Source of the DNA: Aeromicrobium sp. Sec7.5
GTDB taxonomy: Bacteria; Actinomycetota; Actinomycetes; Propionibacteriales; Nocardioidaceae
DNA: 64,000 bases
Reading direction: 5' to 3'
NCBI RefSeq assembly: GCF_036867135.1
Contig: NZ_JBAJIJ010000001.1
Span: forward strand, 2,170,001-2,234,000
Made by a program: the position numbers and the translations under genes. The notes under the pieces are model-generated. The model was not told where the DNA came from. It saw only the letters and a program-made list of their open reading frames with translations, and did not search any database. Shown one piece after another: positions 49,100 to 55,618 of this stretch. The first letter of the stretch is position 1, and every line of letters starts with the position of its first letter.

Positions 49100-49527
49100 A
49101 TCTCGGCAGCTGGGTAACCCCACGGGTCTGCCCCGCCACAACGGCGGGCTAAGGAGGCGAGAATGGGGCTCGACCCTTGACCCTCGTCGGTCTCGCCCTC
49201 GTCGCGTGCCTCGGCGCCTTCATCGGTGTGGGTCTCTTCGACACCCGGTTCTGAATCCCCTGGTTCTTCTCCACGCTCACGCCGATCCCGAAGACCGCGG
49301 TCGACAGCAGCATCAGTCACGCGATCAGGGCCGCTACCCCGTCGGGGCGTGCTCATGCGTCGGCGCCGGGCTTTCTGGCCGAGAGCTCGACGCCGACCGG
49401 TCCCACCTCCGTCGCACAGGACTCTCGGCGCTGCTGACGTCGCTGATTCCCGACCGCCAGTCCCCACCCGGCGCACGCATAATGAACCGAGGACTACTCG
49501 ATGACGGGTCGATTCTCTCGACGTCGG
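49100..49527. other. About 430-bp gap with remnants of a membrane-protein gene
   Basis: AAGGAGGCGAGA-ATG at 49151-49165 is a strong ribosome site and start. It gives only MGLDP before a stop at 49178. One frame over, TLVGLALVACLGAFIGVGLFDTRF continues to 49254. One added base would give a single membrane-protein N-terminus starting MGLDPLTLVGLALVACLGAF, so this looks like a decayed gene divergent from the arsR-like regulator. The remaining bases contain no convincing gene. Confidence 0.5.
49163..49254 (+). pseudogene. Frameshifted start of a membrane protein divergent from the ArsR regulator
   Basis: A good Shine-Dalgarno and ATG, a stop after five codons, and a hydrophobic continuation in the next frame together suggest loss of one base near 49177. 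The gene would have been under the same operator as the regulator. Only about 30 residues can be recovered and the family cannot be named. Confidence 0.45.
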
Positions 49528-50097
49528 TTATCGCAGGGTCAGGACGATCTCTTGGTCGGGCTCGAGGCGGAGGTCAGCCGGGTTTCCCGTGACCTTGGCG
49601 CCGTTGCTGGTGAGCTGGACCCGTTGCCCGGGCTCCGCGCGTACGCCGCCGATCTGTTGTGGGGTCAGTGCCACGCCCCACTGGGTGAAGAGCTGGGCGA
49701 GCGTGAACACCTCGCCCACGGAGTCGGCCTCGATGTGGATCGTTCCGTCGCCTTCGTGGGTGTGCAGCGCTGACATGGCACCCGTGGTCGGGTCGACGCC
49801 GATGTTGGGCGGAATCGGTACCTCGGCGCCGTCGATGATGACGCGGAGTCTGGGGTGGTAGTGCTCGGCGGTGCCCATCGGGCCCAGGTCGAGTCCGGCG
49901 GCTGCCACTCGTTCGGCAACGTCAACGGGGGCCGGCCAGGGCGGAACTGCTGCATCGTCCGGTGTCGGAGTGCTGTCGGAGTTCGGCGTCGAGATCGCCG
50001 GATCCGCGCTCGGGTCGTTGCGGTCGGTGTCGCTAGCGCAACCGCTCAGGCCGACGACGGCGGTGAGTGCGAGGGCTGCGTACGAGCGGCGTTTCAT
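49528..50097 (-). CDS. Lipoprotein with paired His clusters
   Basis: The 189-residue lipoprotein has a lipobox in VVGLSGCAS. A disordered Asp/Pro linker leads to a beta-rich domain with GTAEHYHPRLRVIIDGAEVPIPPNIG and SALHTHEGDGTIHIEADSV. The HYH, HTH and HIE motifs look like metal ligands. The pattern matches a widespread but unnamed family of exported proteins. Its stop region is followed by nothing; its start overlaps the next upstream gene by 4 bp, so the two are coupled. Confidence 0.75.
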   Translation of the reverse strand: MKRRSYAALALTAVVGLSGCASDTDRNDPSADPAISTPNSDSTPTPDDAAVPPWPAPVDVAERVAAAGLDLGPMGTAEHYHPRLRVIIDGAEVPIPPNIGVDPTTGAMSALHTHEGDGTIHIEADSVGEVFTLAQLFTQWGVALTPQQIGGVRAEPGQRVQLTSNGAKVTGNPADLRLEPDQEIVLTLR

Positions 50098-50585
50098 GCA
50101 GACGGCTTCCTATCTGGGAAGGATCGAGGGCTCAGCCACCGGGGCGTGGTGGCAACGTACTGGTCCCAGTCCGCACCGAACTTGCCGGCCATCGCGCGTT
50201 CCTCGGCTTCGATCTGTGCCTGGTTGATGAGGAGGACGAAGCCGGCTGCCGGGAGCAAGCCGAGCGTCGAGCGGCGGGCCACGGCGTTGGCCACGAGGAC
50301 GCCGGCCATGGCGACGTACATCGGGTTGCGGGTGAGCAGGAAGGGCCCGTCGCTGACCAGTTGGCTGGCGCGCTCCGGGGCGAGGGGGTCGACCGTGGTC
50401 TCGTGGTGTCGGAAGGCCCTGACGGCCCAGGCAAGGAAACCGAGACTCGCCGCCAGGATCATGCCGGCCAGGCCGCGTGATGTCCGGCTCGGGCGACGAC
50501 CCCTGGGAAGCCCCCGCTGCGCCAGAAGTCCGGCGGCAAGCCAGCCGAGTGGCGGAACTCGCTGAGGCTCACCAGCCGAGTTCAT
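50094..50585 (-). CDS. Isoprenylcysteine carboxyl methyltransferase-like membrane protein (PEMT/ICMT family)
   Basis: The 163-residue protein has three to four helices and the ICMT/PEMT signature LVSDGPFLLTRNPMYVAMAGVLVANAVARRSTLG, then EAEERAMAGKFGADWDQYVATTPRWLSP. Family members methylate lipids or prenyl groups with S-adenosylmethionine; several bacterial ones are linked to metal or isoprenoid genes. The ATG at 50585 lies inside the end of the CDF gene (17-bp overlap). Confidence 0.82.
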   Translation of the reverse strand: MNSAGEPQRVPPLGWLAAGLLAQRGLPRGRRPSRTSRGLAGMILAASLGFLAWAVRAFRHHETTVDPLAPERASQLVSDGPFLLTRNPMYVAMAGVLVANAVARRSTLGLLPAAGFVLLINQAQIEAEERAMAGKFGADWDQYVATTPRWLSPRSFPDRKPSA

Positions 50586-51480
50586 GGCATTGCTTCCCTT
50601 TGACGGCTTCGACCTGCAGAGTCGCGTGCTCAATGTGGTGGCGCTCGGCAAGGGCGCGCTGCGCCGACACCAGCACCGTCTGTGCACTCGCACCGTCGTC
50701 GACGACCAGGTGAGCGGTGGCGACGGCCATCCCGGAGGTCAGCGTCCAGATGTGGAGGTCGTGGATGTCGGCGACTCCGGGCACGGATTCCAGGTCGGCG
50801 ACGACGTCCTCGAGTTCCATTCCCTCCGGGATGTGCTGACCAAGGACCGCGAGTACCTGGCGGCCGAGGACGACGGCGCGTACGGCGACGAAGATGCCGA
50901 TGGCCAGCGCGACGATCGTGTCCCACAGGCCGTTGCCGGTCCCTGCGACCAGGAGCCCGGCGACGATGACGCCCACGCTCCCGGCGGCATCGGAGACCAC
51001 CTCGAAGTAGGCGCCCTTGACGTTCAGCGACTCCTTGGACCCCGCGCGCAGCAGCATCATCGTCACCACATTGATGGCCAGGCCGATCACGCCGACGACG
51101 AGCATGGCGGTCGAGCTGACCTCAGCGTCTGCGTTGATACGTGCGACCGCCTCGACCACGACGTACACCGAGACGCCGAGCATGATCACCACGGTCAGGC
51201 CGGAGGCGAAGACCTCGGCTCGGTAGGAGCCGTAGGTGCGACGACCGGTCGAGTCTGGTCGGGTGGCGATCTTGGTGGCCACCAGCGCGGCACCGAGGGC
51301 GACGACGTCGGCGGCCATGTGGCCGGCATCGGAGATCAGCGCCAGCGAGCCGGAGATCACACCGGTGACGAGTTCGATGACGAAGAAGGCCGCGACCAGG
51401 ACGAACGCGGCGGCCAGGCGAGTCCGGTAGCGACCGCCGGTGTGACCGGCCGGCGACCCGTGCGAGTGTCCCGCGCCCAT
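50569..51480 (-). CDS. Cation diffusion facilitator (ZitB/CzcD-like)
   Basis: The 303-residue, six-helix CDF transporter begins with an N-terminal His-rich start (MGAGHSHGSPAGHTGG). The zinc site is at HMAADV in LISDAGHMAADVVALG and at EVVSDAAGS. The C-terminal cytoplasmic domain has VADIHDLHIWTLTSGMAVATAHLVVDD. It should export Zn2+, Co2+ or Cd2+ in exchange for H+. The start shares a base with the preceding stop. Confidence 0.92.
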   Translation of the reverse strand: MGAGHSHGSPAGHTGGRYRTRLAAAFVLVAAFFVIELVTGVISGSLALISDAGHMAADVVALGAALVATKIATRPDSTGRRTYGSYRAEVFASGLTVVIMLGVSVYVVVEAVARINADAEVSSTAMLVVGVIGLAINVVTMMLLRAGSKESLNVKGAYFEVVSDAAGSVGVIVAGLLVAGTGNGLWDTIVALAIGIFVAVRAVVLGRQVLAVLGQHIPEGMELEDVVADLESVPGVADIHDLHIWTLTSGMAVATAHLVVDDGASAQTVLVSAQRALAERHHIEHATLQVEAVKGKQCHELGW

Positions 51481-52181
51481 CAGCGCTTCTCGTCGTCGCA
51501 ACAGCCGTCGTTGCAGACAGCCTCCTCAGCGGCCCCGGCCGGAGTCGCGGCGCAGCAGTTCTCGCCGCGCCACGCCTCGCGGCCCTCCTTCACCGCGACC
51601 GCGGCGATCACGAGCCCGGCGATGGGGTCGGCCCAGGACCAGCCGAGCGTGGCGTTGAGGACCAGGCCGACGAGCAGAACCGCGGACAGGTAGGTGCACA
51701 GCAGTGTCTGGGTGGAGTCGGCAACCACCGCGTTGGAGCCGAGCTCGCGTCCGGTGCGCCGCTGGGCCCAGGACAGGAACGGCATAACCACGAGCGAGAG
51801 GGACGCCAGCGCGATGCCGACGGGTGAGGCGTCGGGTTCTGCGCCGGTCACGAGTGCCCGCACCGACTCGAAGCTGACGTAGGCCGCCAGGGCGAAGAAC
51901 GAGACCGCCATCAGCCGCAGCGCGGTCCGCTCGCGCGACTCGGGCAGGGCGTGGCGGAACTGCCACAGGATGATCAGGCCGCTGCTGACCTCGACGACCG
52001 AGTCCAGCCCGAAGCCGATCAGCGCGATCGACCCGGCGACCACTCCGGCGGTGATCGCGATGACGGCCTCGACGACGTTCCAGGTGACCGAGGCGCCGGC
52101 GAGCAGCTGGGCCCGGCGACCGAGCTGCTTGCGTCGACCGGGGTCGGCGGTGAAGGTCGGCATCCCGAGATTGGCGCTCAC
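51480..52181 (-). CDS. Cation transporter, CDF-superfamily-like, with Cys-rich tail
   Basis: The 233-residue protein has five to six helices, GSIALIGFGLDSVVEVSSGLIILWQFRHALPESRERTALR with an Asp/Glu metal site, and GSNAVVADSTQTLLCTYLSAVLLVGL...SWADPIAGLVIAAVAVKEGREAWRGE. It ends in a Cys cluster (NCCAA...CNDGCCDDEKR). It resembles CDF proteins that lack the C-terminal domain. GTG at 52181 overlaps the arsR stop (GTGA), so regulator and transporter are coupled; start at ATG 52163 is also possible. Confidence 0.82.
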   Translation of the reverse strand: MSANLGMPTFTADPGRRKQLGRRAQLLAGASVTWNVVEAVIAITAGVVAGSIALIGFGLDSVVEVSSGLIILWQFRHALPESRERTALRLMAVSFFALAAYVSFESVRALVTGAEPDASPVGIALASLSLVVMPFLSWAQRRTGRELGSNAVVADSTQTLLCTYLSAVLLVGLVLNATLGWSWADPIAGLVIAAVAVKEGREAWRGENCCAATPAGAAEEAVCNDGCCDDEKR

Positions 52182-52555
52182 CGCGCGGCTCCCTCGCCGT
52201 AGACGGGGCAGAGCGTGACGGCGTCGCCGGTGGCCGCAAGCAGCTCCTCGGCGGCCGCGAACACCTTGAGAACCGAGTCCGGATGGGTCAGGGAGAACAT
52301 CGACGAGCGTCCCACCGGCCGCGACTCGACCAGTCCGCAGTCGCGCAGGCACGCGAGGTGCTTGGACACCGTCGACTGGGCCAGCCCCAGGTGCGCGGTC
52401 AGGTCGGCGACCTTGTGCTCTCCGAGCAGAAGGTGCCGCAGGATCGCCACCCGCGAGGCGTCGCCCATGCCACGGAAGAGGCACGCTGCCGCGCGCGCCG
52501 CAGCGGTTTCGTCGATGCCCGCAGCGAGGGAGTCACTACCAACTTTGATCGCCAT
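52178..52555 (-). CDS. ArsR-family metalloregulator
   Basis: The 125-residue winged-helix protein has AAACLFRGMGDASRVAILRHLLLGEHKVADLTAHLGLAQSTVSKHLACLRDCGLVESRPVGRSSMFSLTHPDSVLKVF. Cys residues lie at the N-terminal helix (AACLF), in the recognition region (LACLRDCGL) and near the C-terminus (LCPVYG), as in CmtR-type Cd/Pb sensors. First gene of arsR-CDF-CDF-ICMT-lipoprotein, all overlapping, so it probably represses the whole five-gene unit. Confidence 0.9.
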   Translation of the reverse strand: MAIKVGSDSLAAGIDETAAARAAACLFRGMGDASRVAILRHLLLGEHKVADLTAHLGLAQSTVSKHLACLRDCGLVESRPVGRSSMFSLTHPDSVLKVFAAAEELLAATGDAVTLCPVYGEGAAR

Positions 52556-52691
52556 ATGACGATGATAGCGCCGGTGGCGACAGAGCGGTCAAATCTTTGC
52601 TGCGAGGGGACTGGACGGTGCGCTGCAGGCGACGCTCGGTCGGCCGCTTCCTGGCCGCGTGCGGCGTGACGCTGATCCAGTGGAGCTGGCG

Positions 52692-53717
52692 TCACAGTCC
52701 GAGGTCCCTGCTGGAGGTGTTCTCCAGGGCCTGGATGGGCCGGATGTAGCGGTTGACGAGGACGGTGAGGTCCTTGTGGCGGGTCTGGGCGGCGATGCGG
52801 TCGAGAGAGACGCCGGCCAGCGCTGCGGTAGTGGCGTGCCCGGCGCGCAGTGAGTGGGCGGTGATGCGGGTGCCGTCGAGTCCGGCGGCTTGGGCGCGGG
52901 CGCGGAGCATCCGTGCGGGCACGTGCCCCGAGAGGCGCTGCGAGCTGATGGTGTTGCCCCAGATTCGCGTGAACAGCGCGCCGGGCTCGTCGCCGCGGAC
53001 AGTGCGCCAGGCATTGAGTGCGGCAACCGGGTCGGTCAGTGCGCGCTGGCCGTGCGCCACGGCTACCTGCTGACCGTGCCCTTCGGGATCGGTCTTGGAT
53101 TGCCGGATGTTGAGCAGTAGCCCGGCGGGGTTGTGCTCGACGTCGGCCAGGTCAAGGGTGACGAGCTCGGCGCGGCGCATGGCGGAGGCGTAGCCGATCA
53201 GGATGATCGCGGCGTCGCGGATGCCGTGCGGGCTGGTCCGGTCGATGGCGCCGACGATCTGGCGGATCTCCTCGACCGAGAGCGGTCGGGCGAGCCGCCG
53301 AGGTGCGGCGCCGTACGTGCGGCGCAGGCCGCGGCGGACCTGGCGGACGACCTCGGAGGCGATCGGGTCGGCGGCTCCGGTGGTTCGGTGGACATGTCGG
53401 ATGACGGTGCAGGACATGTCGAGGGTGCCGGTGGCGCGGCCGGCTTCGGCGCGTTCAGTCAGATAGGCGCACACGGCGAGTGGGTCGGCGGGCACGGCGG
53501 CGACGTCCCGATCGGTGCACCAGCGTTGCCATTGGCCCCAGACCACGTCGTAGAGGCGCCGGGTGCCGTCGGTGCGGGCGGCGGCGAGGGCCTCGCCGAT
53601 GCGTGCGGCATCGACGGGCGTGATCCCGGCGCGCGTCAGGTGAGGGTCGTCTGTCGTCGTGGAGGCGAAGGTGGGGCGGGCGTTGGCCGGCAGCGCGGCG
53701 AGCATGAGCGTGTTCAT
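52692..53717 (-). CDS. Tyrosine recombinase/integrase next to the tRNA attachment site
   Basis: The 341-residue recombinase has catalytic Arg in YASAMRRAELVTL, Lys in RQSKTDPEG, HSLRAGHAT, AAQTRHKDLT and Tyr in VNRYIRPIQ. The ATG at 53717 is chosen by homology with the paralogue start (MTTTLALAR versus MNTLMLAAL) and by AGGGCG upstream; the frame is open to 53828. Adjacent to the 3' end of tRNA-fMet, it is the probable integrase of the island. Confidence 0.92.
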   Translation of the reverse strand: MNTLMLAALPANARPTFASTTTDDPHLTRAGITPVDAARIGEALAAARTDGTRRLYDVVWGQWQRWCTDRDVAAVPADPLAVCAYLTERAEAGRATGTLDMSCTVIRHVHRTTGAADPIASEVVRQVRRGLRRTYGAAPRRLARPLSVEEIRQIVGAIDRTSPHGIRDAAIILIGYASAMRRAELVTLDLADVEHNPAGLLLNIRQSKTDPEGHGQQVAVAHGQRALTDPVAALNAWRTVRGDEPGALFTRIWGNTISSQRLSGHVPARMLRARAQAAGLDGTRITAHSLRAGHATTAALAGVSLDRIAAQTRHKDLTVLVNRYIRPIQALENTSSRDLGL

Positions 53718-53805
53718 CGCCCTGTCGTAGCGGCGCCGTCGAAGCCACCGGCGTGGGGGCTGGGCCGAGGAGGCGCGCATCGCGAGCGCGTTGGTCACAT
53801 AAGGC

Positions 53806-53827
53806 TGACTTTGTGATGACCGAGTCA
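53806..53827. promoter_or_regulatory. Conserved TGAC-N14-GTCA element upstream of recombinase 2
   Basis: TGACTTTGTGATGACCGAGTCA is the counterpart of the element at 36851-36871 and lies 89 bp before the recombinase start. Both hold outer TGAC/GTCA arms and an inner GATGAC. Confidence 0.6.
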
Positions 53828-53839
53828 AGTTAGAAAGCT

Positions 53840-53875
53840 TTCAGGCTCGGTTCCCCAGAGGGAACCGAGCCTGAA
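53840..53875. terminator. Perfect 15-bp hairpin between the integrase and the tRNA
   Basis: TTCAGGCTCGGTTCC and GGAACCGAGCCTGAA pair around a 6-nt loop, with TTTT on the plus strand and AGCTTTCT on the minus strand. It replaces the original terminator that was displaced to 26591-26627 and would end tRNA-fMet transcription on the island side. Confidence 0.75.
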
Positions 53876-53880
53876 TTTTG

Positions 53881-53914
53881 TAGCGGGGGCAGGATTTGAA
53901 CCTGCGACCTCTGG
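53881..53914 (-). repeat. attR: 3' part of intact tRNA-fMet
   Basis: This 34-bp segment equals 26634-26667 except for one T-stem base pair (G-C here, A-T there on the displaced copy). The longest identical core is CAGGATTTGAACCTG; ACCTCTGG is also shared. Strand exchange probably took place in or next to the anticodon-side end of this region. Confidence 0.85.
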
Positions 53915-53954
53915 GTTATGAGCCCAGCGAGCTACCGAGCTGCTCCACCCCGCG
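53881..53954 (-). tRNA. Initiator tRNA-fMet (CAT)
   Basis: The minus strand reads CGCGGGG-TGGAGCAGCTCGGTAGCTCG with an anticodon arm CTGGG-CTCATAA-CCCAG, variable loop AGGTC, T-arm GCAGG-TTCAAAT-CCTGC, and CCCCGCT-A. The unpaired C1/T72, the three G-C pairs in the anticodon stem and the CAT anticodon identify the initiator. The terminal CCA is not encoded (CAA follows the discriminator), unlike in the displaced fragment. Confidence 0.95.
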
Positions 53955-54010
53955 TCGCTCGCTCCACTTTACAGACCGGTGACGGGAGAGCCAAATCGGG
54001 GTGCCTCCGA

Positions 54011-54026
54011 TACCGTCGGGCGAGTG
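54011..54026 (+). promoter_or_regulatory. Leaderless promoter of the first Ser/Thr kinase
   Basis: TACCGT (54011-54016) is 7 nt before the GTG start at 54024. The second kinase has the same TACCGT-N7-GTG (55606-55621) in a matching GCTACCGTCGGACGC context. No ribosome site precedes either start. Confidence 0.55.
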
Positions 54027-55589
54027 ATCGCAGAACGGTACGAGCTCGAGGAAGAGATTGGCCGCGGCGGCATGGGCGCGGTGTGGCGCGGCCGTGACAC
54101 CCGCCTCGGACGGATCGTCGCGCTCAAGCGCCTCGGCGAGATCGGCACGGCCGACGGCCCGGGACGCGAGCGCGCGCACCGCGAGGCGCTGCTGGCGGCA
54201 CAGCTCAACCACGCCAACATCGTGTCGGTGCACGACCTGGTCGAGGATGACGAGGGCTGGACCTGGCTCGTCATGGAGCACGTGTCCGGCATCACGCTGT
54301 CGCAAGCCATCGCGAAGGGCTCGCTGCAGACCGCGGCGATCGCGCGGATCGGCCGTCAGGTCGCCGAGGCCCTCGCCGCCGCGCACGCTGCCGGCATCTC
54401 GCACCGCGACGTCAAGCCGTCCAACATCCTGCTGACCGGCGACGGCACGGCCAAGCTCTCCGACTTCGGGATCGCCCGGGGCGAGGGCGACGCCGCGATC
54501 ACGCGGACAGGGCAGGTGACTGGCTCTCCCGCCTATCTGCCGCCCGAGGTGGCGCGAGGCAGGAACGGCGGACCGGCCGGCGACATGTGGTCGCTGGGCG
54601 CCACCCTGTTCCACGCCGCGAGCGGCCACACCCCGTACGCCGGCGAGGGCGACGGAGTCGCGGTGCTGTTCCGCATCGTCCACGAGCCCGCGCCCCGCCT
54701 CGCCGACCGCGGGGGCCTGACCGACCTCGTGGCCGAGCTGATGACCCACGATCCCGAGGCACGACCCGACGCCGCCAGCACTGCCATCGCCCTGGCCGTC
54801 CTGGCCGGCGACTCCCGCTCGGAGGCCACGCAGGCCATCAGCCCGCTCGCCGGCGGAGCCGCACCCGACTCCGAGGCGACCTCGGTGATCGCCGCTGCCG
54901 CGGCGGCCCCGGAGTCCGCGACGGCCGCGCATCCCGTGGTCGAGCCGGAGCCCGTGGACCGTCGGGCCCGGAAGAGCTCGACGCCGTGGATCATCGCCGG
55001 CGTCCTGGCGGTGGTGCTGCTGCTGATCGGCGGCCTGGTCATCGGTCTGGGCGGAGACGACGACACGCGAGCCACCAGCTCGGTGACCCAGGCGGAGCTC
55101 GACGCCTTCGGGCGCGAGTTCGTGGAGACGGCCGCCTCCGACCCCGATGCGGCGTTCGAGATGCTGACGCCCGAGGCGCAGGCCGTGGCGGGTGGCATCG
55201 AGGCGTTCCGTGACTCCTGGGAGCCGGCCGCAGGGGCTTCCGTGACGGAGGTCGTGTCCGACGCCACAGCCGGGACCGTGTCCGTCGCCTGTCAGTGGAC
55301 GGTGGAGACGAGCCGCTCGGCGTTCACCATCCGGTCCAGCACCGCCGACGAGGCCGTCGAGCCGCCGGACCCTGCGCCCACCACGACGACACCGTCACCC
55401 ACGCCCACCCCGACGCGCAAGCCGACCCCGACGCCCACGCCCTCGCCGACCCCGACGCCGACGCCCACGCCCGAGGAGGAGGAGACGCCCGAGCCTGAGC
55501 CCGAGGCCGAGACCGTCACCCGTACGGTCACGCTGCACGTCGTGCGCGACGGCGACCGCCTCGTGGCCGACCAGTACTCGCAGCGCTGA
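54024..55589 (+). CDS. Ser/Thr protein kinase (Hanks type), membrane anchored
   Basis: The 521-residue protein has an N-terminal kinase domain of about 260 residues (GRGGMGAVWRG, VALKRLG with the catalytic Lys, SHRDVKPSNILL, DFGIA, GSPAYLPPEVA). An Ala-rich linker and one membrane helix follow (PWIIAGVLAVVLLLIGGLVIGLG). The extracellular domain of about 180 residues includes a Thr/Pro-rich stretch (TPTPTPSPTPTP) and acidic repeats. There are no PASTA repeats. GTG 54024 is preferred over an in-frame ATG 45 bp upstream because of the shared leaderless promoter. Confidence 0.92.
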   Translation: MIAERYELEEEIGRGGMGAVWRGRDTRLGRIVALKRLGEIGTADGPGRERAHREALLAAQLNHANIVSVHDLVEDDEGWTWLVMEHVSGITLSQAIAKGSLQTAAIARIGRQVAEALAAAHAAGISHRDVKPSNILLTGDGTAKLSDFGIARGEGDAAITRTGQVTGSPAYLPPEVARGRNGGPAGDMWSLGATLFHAASGHTPYAGEGDGVAVLFRIVHEPAPRLADRGGLTDLVAELMTHDPEARPDAASTAIALAVLAGDSRSEATQAISPLAGGAAPDSEATSVIAAAAAAPESATAAHPVVEPEPVDRRARKSSTPWIIAGVLAVVLLLIGGLVIGLGGDDDTRATSSVTQAELDAFGREFVETAASDPDAAFEMLTPEAQAVAGGIEAFRDSWEPAAGASVTEVVSDATAGTVSVACQWTVETSRSAFTIRSSTADEAVEPPDPAPTTTTPSPTPTPTRKPTPTPTPSPTPTPTPTPEEEETPEPEPEAETVTRTVTLHVVRDGDRLVADQYSQR

Positions 55590-55618
55590 CGTCGGGTCTC
55601 TCCGCTACCGTCGGACGC

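Larger units (their letters stand above)
26634..53914. mobile_element. Genomic island integrated in tRNA-fMet, with metal-resistance and complex I-like cargo
   Basis: The element is bounded by the 34-bp tRNA 3'-end direct repeat. An intact tRNA and a tyrosine recombinase gene are at the right end and the displaced fragment plus terminator at the left, the standard layout of tRNA-targeted integration. The cargo has no chromosomal housekeeping genes. It holds copper/metal resistance, CDF transporters, ArsR regulators, an IS3-family element, a second paralogous recombinase, and a complex I-like operon. No conjugation, relaxase or phage structural genes are visible, so transfer would need helper functions or the island is immobilised. 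Confidence 0.82.

Noticed and set aside
26634-53914. Prophage interpretation of the island
   Set aside because: No terminase, portal, capsid, tail, lysis or repressor genes are present; only recombinases and an IS.
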